64,000 bases of DNA from Pantoea sp. SOD02 (GCF_024707505.1 NZ_CP102605.1:248001-312000), one strand, 5' to 3'. Positions 15,476 through 24,478 are shown, counted from the stretch's first letter. Translations and numbers: made by a program. Notes: generated by a model not told the origin, from the letters alone.

Positions 15476-17599
15476 TTAGAAATCGACTGACGCCTGCAGA
15501 TACATCACGCGCGGCTCACCTTCAATTACGCGCAGATTACCGGCGCTGGATTCGTAATATTCGCGGTTAAGCAGATTCTTCACGTTCAGCTTCAACTGCG
15601 TATGTTTACCGATCAGCTGACTATCCCAGGCGATAAAGGCATCCGCCACGGTATAAGCCGGCATCACAAAGCTGTTTTCCGGATCGCCCGCCCGCGTACC
15701 GACATAACGCCCGCCGCCGCCGAGGCGCAATTCACCCGGCAACCACGAGAAGCGCAGCGTGTGACTCAGATACAAACTGCCCATGTTGGTTGGGGCATTC
15801 ACCAGGCGGTTGCCGACGTTGTCTGGGTTCACGTTGTCCGCCACGATTTCAGTTTTGTCGTAGCTGTAGTTGGCAATCAGATTCCAGTCCGGCGTAATTT
15901 CACCGTTGATCTCCAGTTCAGCGCCGGTTGAGCGCGCTTTCGGGATATTACGCGTCACGCCGTTGATGAAAATCGACATATCGGTCTCATCAATGCGATA
16001 CAGCGCCAGCGTTGCGGCCAGATTTGGCGCCACTTGCCACTTCGATCCCACTTCCCAGGTGCTGCCTTTTTCGGTGGATGCCACATCGCCGTTATCATCA
16101 GTTTGCGTCGAAGGCGTAAACGATTTGCTGTAGCTGCCATACAGCGACACGTCTGGTAAAACCTTATACACCACACCAACTTGCGGCAGGAAGGCGTTAC
16201 CGCGATCGTTGAGCGTTGTCTCTGGATTTATAAAGCCATTACTGGAAGTTTGCGTATAGCGTTGGAATCTGCCTCCCAAAACGGCGATCCATTTATCAGT
16301 GAGATGGATGCTGTCTTTAGCAAACAGCGAACGGCTATACAGGTTGGTGCGCAGGTTGCTGATGCTGTCGTTGTAGGTGCTGTCGCTGAGAATCGGTTCT
16401 TCACCGTAAACCGGATCGTACATATTGAAGCTGCGTGAAACGCTGCCGCGATAGGATCGCGCTTTGTAGGTTTCATTCTGCTCATAATCGACGCCTAGCA
16501 GCAGATCATGTTGCATACCCGCAAGGGTTGGCGACCCACTAATGTCCCAGGATACGTATTCGGTTTGATGGTTGAAACCACGGTTGGCATCGGCTCGACG
16601 TGAGACGATACCGGTGCTGGTGTTAATTGCAGTGGCGCGCACTTCGTTGCTGTCATAACGGCGCTGCATCCAGCCGTAATTGAGGTGCGTTTCCCAAACG
16701 TCATCTAGGTTATAGCCGTAGCTCACGTTAAGACGTTTGTTTTTGCCCCATGCATGGTTGGCGTAGTCGTCCAGACGACGGTTATAAGGAATATCTACCG
16801 GCTTGCCGCCGATAAACGCCGTGCCACGGTCGTAAGGCACGTCATATTTATACTCGACGTAACTGACGTTAAAGTTGGCACGATCGCCGTACCAGCTTAG
16901 CGAAGGGGCCAGCAGCGTGTGTTCATTGACACCAAAATTGCGCCAGTAATCTTCGCGCTGGCGCTCCGCTACCATGCGGAAGGCGAAGCCGTTGCCGAGC
17001 GGCCCGGTGACATCGACCATACCGGTGCCACCGCCGAAGCTGCTGGATTCACCGCTGATATGCGTATTCCATTGATACTGCGGCTTTTTGCTCACCAGAT
17101 TGATGATGCCGCCGGGATTGAGAATGCCGTACAACAGCGATGAAGATCCTTTCAGCACTTCGACATGATCGATACTGGAATCCATGGTCAATCCCTGATT
17201 GCTGCGCACGCCATCAATGAAGATTGAACCATCGGTGTTGGAGCCGAATCCGCGTTTAACGAAGCCATCTTCGGTACCGCCCAACGTATTGCCCTGCGTC
17301 ACGCCGCTGACAAACTTTACCGCATCGTTGAGGCTGGTGACCTGATAATCCTTCATTACCTGCGGTGTCACCACGCTGATGGATTGTGGTGTTTCACTGC
17401 GCGGCGTCGCGGTGCGTAACGTGGTTGCCGCGTCATCCTGGTTATAACTGCTGGTGGAAGAGGGCTGATCGGCCGTGACGGTTAATGTTTGATCGGCTGC
17501 AGCGGCAGAAGCGCTATACAGCAAGGTTGAAGCCAGTAAAACCTGAGAGCCAGAGCGCGTATATTTTACCGCTGGTGAAAAACAACAAAGACACTTCAT
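15476..17599 (-). CDS. TonB-dependent siderophore receptor
   Basis: 707 residues. A signal sequence (to about residue 35, ...SASAAAA) is followed by a TonB-box-like DQTLTVTA. The plug lies at about 60-165 with TPRSETPQSISVV, FVSGVTQGN, KRGFGSNTDGSIFIDGVR and LKGSSSLLYG...PGGIINLVSKKP. The 22-strand barrel ends in MYLQASVDF with terminal Phe. The plug wording is that of ferric hydroxamate/ferrichrome/ferrioxamine receptors (FhuE/FoxA/FcuA group). It imports a ferric siderophore across the outer membrane using TonB. A Fur-like box lies 50 bases upstream. The N-terminal signal is unusual in containing three cysteines (MKCLCCF). Confidence 0.93.
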   Translation of the reverse strand: MKCLCCFSPAVKYTRSGSQVLLASTLLYSASAAAADQTLTVTADQPSSTSSYNQDDAATTLRTATPRSETPQSISVVTPQVMKDYQVTSLNDAVKFVSGVTQGNTLGGTEDGFVKRGFGSNTDGSIFIDGVRSNQGLTMDSSIDHVEVLKGSSSLLYGILNPGGIINLVSKKPQYQWNTHISGESSSFGGGTGMVDVTGPLGNGFAFRMVAERQREDYWRNFGVNEHTLLAPSLSWYGDRANFNVSYVEYKYDVPYDRGTAFIGGKPVDIPYNRRLDDYANHAWGKNKRLNVSYGYNLDDVWETHLNYGWMQRRYDSNEVRATAINTSTGIVSRRADANRGFNHQTEYVSWDISGSPTLAGMQHDLLLGVDYEQNETYKARSYRGSVSRSFNMYDPVYGEEPILSDSTYNDSISNLRTNLYSRSLFAKDSIHLTDKWIAVLGGRFQRYTQTSSNGFINPETTLNDRGNAFLPQVGVVYKVLPDVSLYGSYSKSFTPSTQTDDNGDVASTEKGSTWEVGSKWQVAPNLAATLALYRIDETDMSIFINGVTRNIPKARSTGAELEINGEITPDWNLIANYSYDKTEIVADNVNPDNVGNRLVNAPTNMGSLYLSHTLRFSWLPGELRLGGGGRYVGTRAGDPENSFVMPAYTVADAFIAWDSQLIGKHTQLKLNVKNLLNREYYESSAGNLRVIEGEPRVMYLQASVDF

Positions 17600-17648
17600 T
17601 AGTTTAAATCCGCATCAAATAGGAATATTAAGAAGCGCAGATAGTAAT

Positions 17649-17667
17649 GAGATTGATTTTCATTTAC
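17649..17667 (-). promoter_or_regulatory. Fur-like box upstream of the siderophore receptor
   Basis: Minus-strand GTAAATGAAAATCAATCTC matches 14 of 19 positions of the Fur consensus GATAATGATAATCATTATC and lies 50 bases before the receptor start. Iron repression is expected. The remaining 300 bases up to the RpiR gene are AT-rich with no gene that I can support. Confidence 0.65.
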
Positions 17668-18004
17668 AACTAAATTGTGGCGCTAATTTAGCGGGTTATG
17701 GTTTTTTTTAAATAATTAACGGGTTTACATCAGATGGTTGAAAATTTATAAGTTGCAATATTAAAATATTATGTAGTTATAAAATGCTTTGTTATTCATG
17801 TCATTACTGGTATTTTGTAGTAGTAGATGTAGTTTTGTTTGCGCGTTTTTATTTTCACTACATTATTGCCTTGTCGGCAAAGGATATGGTTTCCTGACTT
17901 GGTTTTTAAATCTGTTCAATTATTTTAACTATTTAAGGTTTTCTTAATCCTCGCGCCAATAATAGGGTTTTTACGGCGCATTAATTTACAGGTGTTTATC
18001 TGCC

Positions 18005-18916
18005 GTGACCGATTCCACGCCAAAAACCAGTAAACGACCTTACGATCTCTACGGTGAACGTTTCCATGCTTGCAAGCATCAACTCACTCCACGTCTGTTA
18101 AAGGTTGCGCACTATATTCATCAGCATCGCAGTGTGGTGCTGGACAAAACCGCACTCGGCATTGCGATTGATACGCAAACCTCTGATGCAACAGTGATTC
18201 GCGCGATTCAGGCGCTGGGCTTCTCCGGGTATCGCGATCTCAAAATTGTCATTAGTGAATACCTTGGCGTCACGCGGCGTTCCCCCGCGCGTGTGGCCTC
18301 AACGGTGAATGAACTGGCGCAGGACGCCAAAGGCAGCATCGATTTTGTGCTGGATAGTTATCGTATCAGCTGTGAAATGCTGGCGGCACCCGCTAATCGT
18401 CAGGCGATTCAACAGGCGATTGATCTGCTGCAACAGGCAGAACGTGTGGCGATTTTTGGCATTGGCGCATCAGCGATTCTGGCGGATTACACCGCACGGC
18501 TGTTCAAACGCAATGGCACCTCGGCGTATGTGCTGAACCACACGGGCATTGCGCTGAGCGAACAGATTGCTGAAATGCGCCACGCCGATGTGCTGATCAT
18601 GCTGGCGCAGAGCAGCGCGCACCCGGAAGGCATGGTTACGCTGGCGGAAGCACAGCGGCTGGGCATCAAGGTTGTCCTGCTGACTGCGGCCACCGATTCA
18701 ATTTTTGCCCAGCATGCCGATGTGATGATTGAAATTCCCCGCAGCCGTTCCGCCGACAAAATGCCGGTGCATGCTACGCCGATGATCTGTCTGGAGATCT
18801 TAGTGTTAGGATTGGCCGCTGCCGCGCCGGTCGCCACCATGAACAGCATGAGCAAGCTGTATGAAATCAGTAACGCTTTGACGCGCCCCGGCGCGCGCAA
18901 ATCCCGAACGCCCTAA
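18005..18916 (+). CDS. RpiR/MurR-family transcriptional regulator
   Basis: 303 residues. An N-terminal helix-turn-helix of the RpiR type covers about residues 15-90 (LTPRLLKVAHYIHQH, SDATVIRAIQALGFSGYRDLKI), followed by a SIS sugar-phosphate-binding domain at about 130-270 (RVAIFGIGASAILADY, DVLIMLAQSSAHPEG, VVLLTAATDSIFAQHADVMIEI). Such regulators respond to phosphosugars. The start is a GTG with no strong ribosome site. It lies 14 bases before fetA, which has its own start signal; co-transcription is possible, although a sugar-phosphate regulator in front of an iron exporter has no obvious logic. Confidence 0.88.
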   Translation: MTDSTPKTSKRPYDLYGERFHACKHQLTPRLLKVAHYIHQHRSVVLDKTALGIAIDTQTSDATVIRAIQALGFSGYRDLKIVISEYLGVTRRSPARVASTVNELAQDAKGSIDFVLDSYRISCEMLAAPANRQAIQQAIDLLQQAERVAIFGIGASAILADYTARLFKRNGTSAYVLNHTGIALSEQIAEMRHADVLIMLAQSSAHPEGMVTLAEAQRLGIKVVLLTAATDSIFAQHADVMIEIPRSRSADKMPVHATPMICLEILVLGLAAAAPVATMNSMSKLYEISNALTRPGARKSRTP

Positions 18917-18930
18917 TTTTGGAAGCAAAT

Positions 18931-19599
18931 ATGACCACCGATTTTCCCTTGCTGGATGTGCAAGGCGTAACCTTTTCGCTGCAGGGGCGCACACTGCTGG
19001 CGCCCGTTTCGCTGCAAATTAACGCGGGAGAAAGGCTGTTGCTGACCGGTCCTTCGGGCAGCGGTAAAAGCACCTTGCTGAAGATTCTCGCCTCGCTTCT
19101 TGAACCGAGCGGCGGGAAGATCTTGTTTAAGAACCAGAATATTGCCAGCTTGAAAACCCAACATTATCGGCAACAGGTTTCCTATTGTTTCCAGACGCCG
19201 CAACTGTTCGGCGACACGGTTTACGACAACCTGGCGCTGCCGTGGCACATCCGCCAGCAGAAACCGTCGCGCGATAAATTGGTCGCGTCACTTGCCGATG
19301 TGCATTTGGCTGCTGACATGCTCGATAAAAAAATCGAGCAGCTGTCAGGCGGCGAGAAACAACGGGTGGGCTTGCTGCGCAACCTGCAATTTCTGCCGCA
19401 GGTGCTGCTGCTGGATGAAGTCACCAGCGCATTAGATGAAGAGAATAAAGTGATCATCAACGCATTGATTGATTCGCTGGTGCGCGAGAAGCATCTCGCT
19501 GTGATCGGCATCAGCCACGATGGGCAAGAGATTCGCGAGGCACAACAGGCGCTGAAACTTGAGGCACCAGAGCAGGGAGCGATCGATGAGCCAGCATAA
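18931..19599 (+). CDS. fetA: Iron export ABC transporter ATP-binding subunit FetA (YbbL)
   Basis: 222 residues from ATG 18931 (GGAAG upstream; an in-frame TTG at 18919 is less likely). Walker A GPSGSGKST, Q-loop YCFQTPQLFG, signature LSGGEKQRVGLLRNL, Walker B VLLLDEVTSALDE and the H-loop GISHDGQE are intact. The wording matches E. coli FetA, which with FetB exports iron and improves oxidative-stress resistance. The 3' end overlaps the fetB start by 14 bases. The nearby Fur-controlled siderophore receptor makes an iron-homeostasis neighbourhood. Confidence 0.92.
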   Translation: MTTDFPLLDVQGVTFSLQGRTLLAPVSLQINAGERLLLTGPSGSGKSTLLKILASLLEPSGGKILFKNQNIASLKTQHYRQQVSYCFQTPQLFGDTVYDNLALPWHIRQQKPSRDKLVASLADVHLAADMLDKKIEQLSGGEKQRVGLLRNLQFLPQVLLLDEVTSALDEENKVIINALIDSLVREKHLAVIGISHDGQEIREAQQALKLEAPEQGAIDEPA

Positions 19600-20347
19600 T
19601 ATTACCGACAGCTCGTTATTACTTTCGCTGCTGCTGGTGGTGATTGCGCTGCTGATCAGCCAGAAAGAGAAGCTCGGCATGAGCAAAGACATCATCTGGA
19701 GCGTGTGTCGCGCCATTATCCAACTGGTGATCGTTGGCTATGTGCTTAAGTCGATCTTTGATCTGAATAATGATTGGCTCACCGTGCTGATGGTGCTGTT
19801 TATCTGCGTCAATGCGGCGCTCAATGCGCGCAAGCGCAGCCTCAATATCAGCAACGGTTTCGTTATCTCGTTTGTGGCGATTACCACCGGCACCACGCTG
19901 ACGTTGACCATTCTGCTGCTAAGCGGTGCTATCGAGTTTATCCCGATGCAGGTGATCCCGATCTCCGGGATGATCGCTGGCAACGCGATGGTGGCGGTGG
20001 GCCTCTGTTTCAGCAATCTCAACCAACGCTTCAGCGATAACCGGCAAAAAATTCAGGAAATGCTGAGCCTCGGCGCACCGGTAAAAATGGCGTCGGCGCG
20101 CTTTATTCGCGACAGCATCCGCGCGGCGATGATTCCCACCGTTGATGGCGCCAAAACCGTGGGATTGGTGAGCTTACCGGGCATGATGTCAGGGCTGATT
20201 TTTGCCGGTATCGATCCGGTAAAGGCGATTAAGTACCAGATTATGGTGACCTTTATGCTGATTGGTACGGCGAGTTTATCCACCATCATCGCCGCCTATT
20301 TAGCCTATCGTCGTCTATATACCGCGCGGGCGCAGCTGAAGTTCTGA
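19586..20347 (+). CDS. fetB: Iron export ABC transporter permease FetB (YbbM)
   Basis: 253 residues from ATG 19586 (MSQHNITDSSLLLSLLLVV; GGAG nine bases upstream). About seven membrane helices. The UPF0014 signature is visible: RAIIQLVIVGYVLKSIF, IPISGMIAGNAMVAVGL, RDSIRAAMIPTVDGAKTVGLVSLPGMMSGLIFAG and YQIMVTFMLIGTASLS. It forms the membrane channel of the FetAB iron exporter. Its end lies two bases from the convergent LysR gene; no terminator is seen between them. Confidence 0.93.
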   Translation: MSQHNITDSSLLLSLLLVVIALLISQKEKLGMSKDIIWSVCRAIIQLVIVGYVLKSIFDLNNDWLTVLMVLFICVNAALNARKRSLNISNGFVISFVAITTGTTLTLTILLLSGAIEFIPMQVIPISGMIAGNAMVAVGLCFSNLNQRFSDNRQKIQEMLSLGAPVKMASARFIRDSIRAAMIPTVDGAKTVGLVSLPGMMSGLIFAGIDPVKAIKYQIMVTFMLIGTASLSTIIAAYLAYRRLYTARAQLKF

Positions 20348-20348
20348 C

Positions 20349-21248
20349 CTAAATTGCCGTGGCGAATAGCAAGTCGCGCAACCAGCGATGTCCGGCATCG
20401 CGGTGCGTTCTTTCGTGCCACGCCACGGTTTTAGTGAAGCCCTGAATCTCTAGCGGCGGCGCGAAGACTTTCAATCCCGCGTGGTGCAGCGCCAGACGAC
20501 GCGGCACCACGCTGATCAAATCGCTAACGCGCAAAATCTCCGGCAGCACTAAAAAGCTGCACACCGAAAGCGTGACGCGGCGCGAGCGTCCCATCGCATT
20601 CAAAGCCGCATCGGTGACGCCATGAAAACTCCCGCCGATATAAGACACCAGCGCGTGATCCTGCGCGCAAAAGTCGTCTAACGTGAGATTTTCATGGTGG
20701 GCGAGCGTATGATCGTCGCGCATCAGACAAACATACTCTTCAGCGTACAACGCGCGGGCATGCAGTTCGGGCGGAGCGGTATCGGGCGTGATCAAGGCGA
20801 TATCCACCGATCCGCGTTCGAATTGTAGCGCCAACTGCTCATTGTTCACCGGCAATACCGCCACGCGAATGCCCGGCGCCTGCTGACGCAACGCCGCCAT
20901 AAACGGCACGATCACCGCGCGCAGTGCGTAATCGGTGGCGGCAATATTGATGGTCATCTCAGCGGTGGCCGGATCAAATTGCTTCGGCTGCAGCAGCGCA
21001 CTCACTTCCGTCAGAATGCTTTTTACCGGCAGCGCCAGTTCCAGCGCGCGCAGCGTCGGCACAATGCCTCGCTGGGTGCGGGTGAATAGCGGATCGTCAA
21101 AGCATTCACGTAACCGCGTCAACATGCCGCTGACCGCTGGCTGCGTCAGCGATAAACGCTCTGCCGCGCGCGTCACGCTGCGCTCATCGAGCAGTGCGTC
21201 TAGCGCTTTCAGTAAGTTGAGATCTAAAGTGCGGAGATCGGTTTTCAT
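20349..21248 (-). CDS. LysR-family transcriptional regulator (NodD/LinR subgroup)
   Basis: 299 residues from ATG 21248 (MKTDLRTLDLNLLKALDAL); upstream in-frame ATGs would add an unlikely hydrophobic lead. The winged helix covers residues 1-65 (SVTRAAERLSLTQPAVSGMLTRLRECFDDPLFTR). The effector domain follows, with DIALITPDTAPPELHARALYAEEYVCLMR, typical of the subgroup that often controls aromatic or quinone detoxification genes. Likely targets are the divergent SRPBCC gene and the oxidoreductases to the right. An inverted ATATCACGATAATTAATAT-like sequence at 21289-21307 is a possible operator. Confidence 0.9.
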   Translation of the reverse strand: MKTDLRTLDLNLLKALDALLDERSVTRAAERLSLTQPAVSGMLTRLRECFDDPLFTRTQRGIVPTLRALELALPVKSILTEVSALLQPKQFDPATAEMTINIAATDYALRAVIVPFMAALRQQAPGIRVAVLPVNNEQLALQFERGSVDIALITPDTAPPELHARALYAEEYVCLMRDDHTLAHHENLTLDDFCAQDHALVSYIGGSFHGVTDAALNAMGRSRRVTLSVCSFLVLPEILRVSDLISVVPRRLALHHAGLKVFAPPLEIQGFTKTVAWHERTHRDAGHRWLRDLLFATAI

Positions 21249-21401
21249 GGTCTTTATCTTTAGCGGGGATGCAGCAAGCATAGCGTGAGATATCACGATA
21301 ATTAATATCAAAAATAAAAAATGGCGATTGGTGTTATGTCTCTGCCAGCCGGATACTGCGTCTGTCCATTACCAACCCACTTTAACCTTGGGATTAACCC
21401 G

Positions 21402-21914
21402 ATGAAAATGAACGCGATTAACTGGCCCGAAGGCTTTGTACCAGGTTTTACGGATAACTACTGCTCGAATGAAGTGATCGTCGCAGGCCTGACAACTGCT
21501 GATATCTGGCCGCTGCTCAACACGCCAGCATTGTGGCCGAGCTACTACCAGAATTCCGCCAACGCGCGTTTTTATGACAATAAAGGCCCCGAGCTGGAGC
21601 AGGACGCGCGTTTCTACTTTGAAACCTTTGGCTTCCCGGTTGAAGCGCAAGTCACTGAGTATGTGGCACCTGTAGCAGGCGAACCGGCGCGCGTTTCATG
21701 GCACGGCTGGGCGGGCGAGCCGGGTAGCGACGATCGTCTGGACGTGCTGCATGCGTGGTTGATTGAAGATCTTTCCGATAATCGCGTGCGCATCCTGACT
21801 CAGGAAACGCAAAACGGCAAACCCGCCGTCGAGCTGGCAAAAGCGCAGCCAAACCCGATGATTAACGGCCATCAGGATTGGCTGAATGGCCTGATTGCTG
21901 CCGCCAAATCGTAG
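21402..21914 (+). CDS. SRPBCC-family (polyketide cyclase-like) protein
   Basis: 170 residues from ATG 21402; the frame stays open to 21321, but the fold starts with the shorter form. The features are those of START/SRPBCC proteins: a charged beta strand (NEVIVAGLTTADIWPLLNT), PALWPSYYQNS, the GFPVEAQVTEYV strand, RVSWHGWAG and a C-terminal helix (MINGHQDWLNGLIAAA). These small soluble proteins bind hydrophobic ligands; no enzymatic role can be assigned. Divergent from the LysR gene. Its stop codon TAG is the start of a palindromic repeat module. Confidence 0.82.
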   Translation: MKMNAINWPEGFVPGFTDNYCSNEVIVAGLTTADIWPLLNTPALWPSYYQNSANARFYDNKGPELEQDARFYFETFGFPVEAQVTEYVAPVAGEPARVSWHGWAGEPGSDDRLDVLHAWLIEDLSDNRVRILTQETQNGKPAVELAKAQPNPMINGHQDWLNGLIAAAKS

Positions 21915-21934
21915 GGTCGCCATTTATGGCGACC
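21913..21934. repeat. Palindromic repeat, copy 4 (module A only)
   Basis: TAGGGTCGCCATTTATGGCGACC; a solitary module A whose TAG is the stop codon of the SRPBCC gene. Confidence 0.8.
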
Positions 21935-21937
21935 GCC

Positions 21938-22182
21938 TCACATATTACTGCTCAGCCAGCGCAGCGCCTGCTGCGCACGTGCTGACAGCGGCCACTCGGC
22001 GCGGTGAATCAGCCAGATGGTATCCACCAATTCGACGTTATCTGTAGCAACCGCGATCTCTGCTGGCCGCGCAAATACCAGGCGAGTAAAGCGCGGCAGC
22101 ACCGCAAAACCAAGGCCACGCGCAACCGGCTCCAGAATCAAACCGATCTGATTGCTGAAGCCACGCTGCGGCAAATTGCGTA
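21938..22182 (-). pseudogene. LysR-family regulator remnant (C-terminal part only)
   Basis: About 78 codons encode the end of a LysR effector domain (QIGLILEPVARGLGFAVLPRF, VDTIWLIHRAEWPLSARA, LRWLSSNM). No helix-turn-helix or start of a LysR gene precedes it. At about 22175-22185 the sequence switches to a different gene on the other strand, so the remnant ends at a rearrangement junction. Non-functional. Confidence 0.75.
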
Positions 22183-22313
22183 CGCCGGTACGTGAATACT
22201 TTCCTGTCGAGAAGCCCTACCGCATGGTGTACATGGAAGATCCGTTCGGCAACATCATTGAAATTTACAGCCACAGCTATGAGCTGACCTACTCCGCAGG
22301 TGCCTATGTCTGA
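22180..22313 (+). pseudogene. VOC/glyoxalase-family remnant (last ~43 codons)
   Basis: The frame ending at TGA 22311 encodes TPVREYFPVEKPYRMVYMED followed by PFGNIIEIYSHSYELTY, the metal-site strand (DPFGNIIEI) and tail of a VOC dioxygenase or glyoxalase-like protein. The N-terminal two thirds are missing; it abuts the LysR remnant, so one deletion may have removed the start of both genes. Its stop overlaps the ATG of the next reading frame (ATGTCTGA), showing it was once translationally coupled to the oxidoreductase. Confidence 0.75.
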
Positions 22314-23268
22314 TAGCCGATTTTCAGTGCCACAACAGTGGCGCGCCTGAACGTGGCAAGGCGAGGCGCTGCAGCAAAGTATGATCAGCGCAGAACCGCT
22401 GCAGCCGCACGATGTGCTGGTGCAGAACGCCGCGATTGGCCTTAATCCCGTCGACTGGAAAGTGCTCGAAAGTCAGGTTGGGCAAGTGCCGGGCGTTGAC
22501 GGTGCCGGAACGGTGGTGGCGCTGGGCGCAGAGGTTGATCCTGGCCTGCTCGGCGCACGCGTGGCCTACCATCAAAGCTTGCGCCGCAACGGCAGCTTTG
22601 CCGAGTTCACCGTGCTGGCGGCGCAGGTTTTGATGCGCCTGCCGGATGAGCTGGATTTTGCCACCGCAGCCTCTTTACCGTGCCCGATGCTCACCGCCTG
22701 GCAGGCCATCGAGAAAGTGCCGATGCAGCCGGGTGCCGCGCTCCTTATCGCTGGTGCGGGCGGTTCGGTGGGGCATTTCTTAGTGCAGATGGCGCAGGCG
22801 CGCGGCTTTGAGGTGACGACGCTCAGCCATGAACGTCATTGGTCGCGTCTGCACGCACAGGGTGCGAAGCGCTGCCTGAGTGATTCAATGCACAATGCCG
22901 AAGCAACACAGCGACGCTACTTTGCGGTGATCGATGCCGTCGGCCCGGAACATGCCGCACGTCTGGCGGATAACCTGCTGGCGAACGGTCATCTGGTGTG
23001 CATTCAGGGACGCGTTGAACAGTGGCCGTGCGGCCCGTTTGGTCGTGCGCTTTCGCTGCATGAAGTGGCGTTAGGTGCATTACATCTGCACGGTGATGCG
23101 CAGCAGTGGCGCGCATTAACGCAGCAGGGTGAACGCCTGATGGCGCAGCTGGTGCAAGGCAAACTGGAAAGCGAGCTGTTGCTGCATTTTCCTTACGATC
23201 AATTACCTGCGCAGCTGCTGGCGTTGCAACATCGCAACTTCAGCGGCAAGCAGATCATTTTGCTTTAA
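22306..23268 (+). pseudogene. Quinone oxidoreductase/zinc-less alcohol dehydrogenase (MDR) interrupted by an early stop
   Basis: From ATG 22306 the frame reads MSDSRFSVPQQWRA, then TGA at 22348, then TWQGEALQQSMISAEPL. TGG (Trp) is expected at the TGA. The rest (from ATG 22381, 295 residues) is an intact MDR protein: GroES-like domain (LQPHDVLVQNAAIGLNPVDWKVL), NADPH site LLIAGAGGSVGHFLVQMA, and a Rossmann half to residue 295. Restart at ATG 22381 would lose the first 25 residues, and no ribosome site precedes it. So this is either a recently inactivated gene or a poorly expressed shortened enzyme. The next gene is an Old Yellow Enzyme 18 bases downstream. Confidence 0.78.
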
Positions 23269-23286
23269 TCAGATTCAGAGGTGGTT

Positions 23287-24390
23287 ATGTCAGGCCTATT
23301 TACGCCCTTTACCTTGAAAGATGTCACGCTGCGTAACCGCATTGCCGTGCCACCGATGTGCCAATACAGCGCCGTGGATGGCATGAGTAACGAGTGGCAT
23401 CGCGTGCATTACAACAGCCTGGCGCGCGGCGGCGCAGGATTGGTGATTGTTGAAGCCACCGCAGTATCGCCTGAAGGGCGCATTACTCCCGCTTGCCTCG
23501 GCATCTGGAATGATGAGCAGGCGGAAAAGCTGGCGCAGATTGCGCGTGAAATCAAAGCGTCAGGTGCGGTGCCGGGCATTCAAATTGGTCATGCCGGACG
23601 TAAAGCCAGCGCCAATAAGCCGTGGGAAGGTGACGACCATATCGCCGCCGATGACGCTGCCGGTTGGGAAACCATTGCGCCCTCCGCCGTGGCGTTTGGT
23701 CAAAACCTGCCGCGCGTGCCGCAAGCCATGACGCATGGGGATATTCAGCGCGTGCGCGACGACTTTGTGCGTGCCGCTCAACGCGCGCGTGATGCCGGTT
23801 TCGAGTGGCTTGAGCTGCACTTCGCGCATGGCTATCTGGCGCAGAGTTTCTTCTCGGTGCACGCCAATCAGCGCACGGATGAATACGGCGGTGATTTGGC
23901 CGGTCGCAGTCGTTTCCTGCATGAAACCTTCGATGCGGTGCGCGCGGTATGGCCAGAAAATCTGCCACTGACTGCGCGTTTTGGCGTGCTGGAGTTTGAT
24001 GGCCGCGATGACGAGACGCTGCAGGAATCAATCACGCTCACCAAACAGTGGCGTGAAAAGGGTCTGGATCTGCTGAGCGTCAGCGTGGGCTTCTCCACGC
24101 CGGATGCCAATATTCCGTGGGGACCCGCGTTCCTGGCATCTATCGCCGAGCGCGTGCGCCGTGAAGCAAATATTCCTGTGGCTTCGGCGTGGGGCATCGA
24201 TGCACCGGCGATTGCCAATCAAACCATCGAAAAAGGCCAGCTGGATTTGGTGATGGTGGGGCGCGCGCATCTGAAAAACCCGAACTGGGCATATCAGGCC
24301 GCGCTGGCACTGGATAAGAGCGAACCTTCCTGGGTGCTACCCGCGCCTTACGCACACTGGCTGGAGCGCTATCGGGTGAGTGAGGCCTAA
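23287..24390 (+). CDS. NADH:flavin oxidoreductase, Old Yellow Enzyme family (YqjM-like)
   Basis: 367 residues from ATG 23287 (AGAGG six bases upstream). TIM-barrel FMN enzyme of the YqjM/NamA class: Cys in PPMCQYSA, Tyr in the same loop, substrate-binding His pair region GIQIGHAGRKA, LELHFAHGYLAQSFFS, QRTDEYGG, and the phosphate site VMVGRAHLKNP. It reduces activated C=C bonds of enones, quinones or nitro compounds with NADPH. It follows the broken MDR gene and a VOC remnant, so the block was once a LysR-controlled electrophile-detoxification operon of which this may be the only intact enzyme. Confidence 0.93.
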   Translation: MSGLFTPFTLKDVTLRNRIAVPPMCQYSAVDGMSNEWHRVHYNSLARGGAGLVIVEATAVSPEGRITPACLGIWNDEQAEKLAQIAREIKASGAVPGIQIGHAGRKASANKPWEGDDHIAADDAAGWETIAPSAVAFGQNLPRVPQAMTHGDIQRVRDDFVRAAQRARDAGFEWLELHFAHGYLAQSFFSVHANQRTDEYGGDLAGRSRFLHETFDAVRAVWPENLPLTARFGVLEFDGRDDETLQESITLTKQWREKGLDLLSVSVGFSTPDANIPWGPAFLASIAERVRREANIPVASAWGIDAPAIANQTIEKGQLDLVMVGRAHLKNPNWAYQAALALDKSEPSWVLPAPYAHWLERYRVSEA

Positions 24391-24404
24391 AATCCCATGT
24401 AACC

Positions 24405-24461
24405 AGGTGCGCATGAATGCGCACCCTACAAAACCTCGTAGGGTCGCCATTCATGGCGACC
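24405..24461. repeat. Composite palindromic repeat, copy 5 (B then A)
   Basis: Module B with CCTACAAAACCTCGTAGG linker and module A; located between the convergent ends of the OYE gene and the fimbrial-like gene. Confidence 0.85.
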
Positions 24462-24478
24462 GCTCCTCAGGACTGAGC

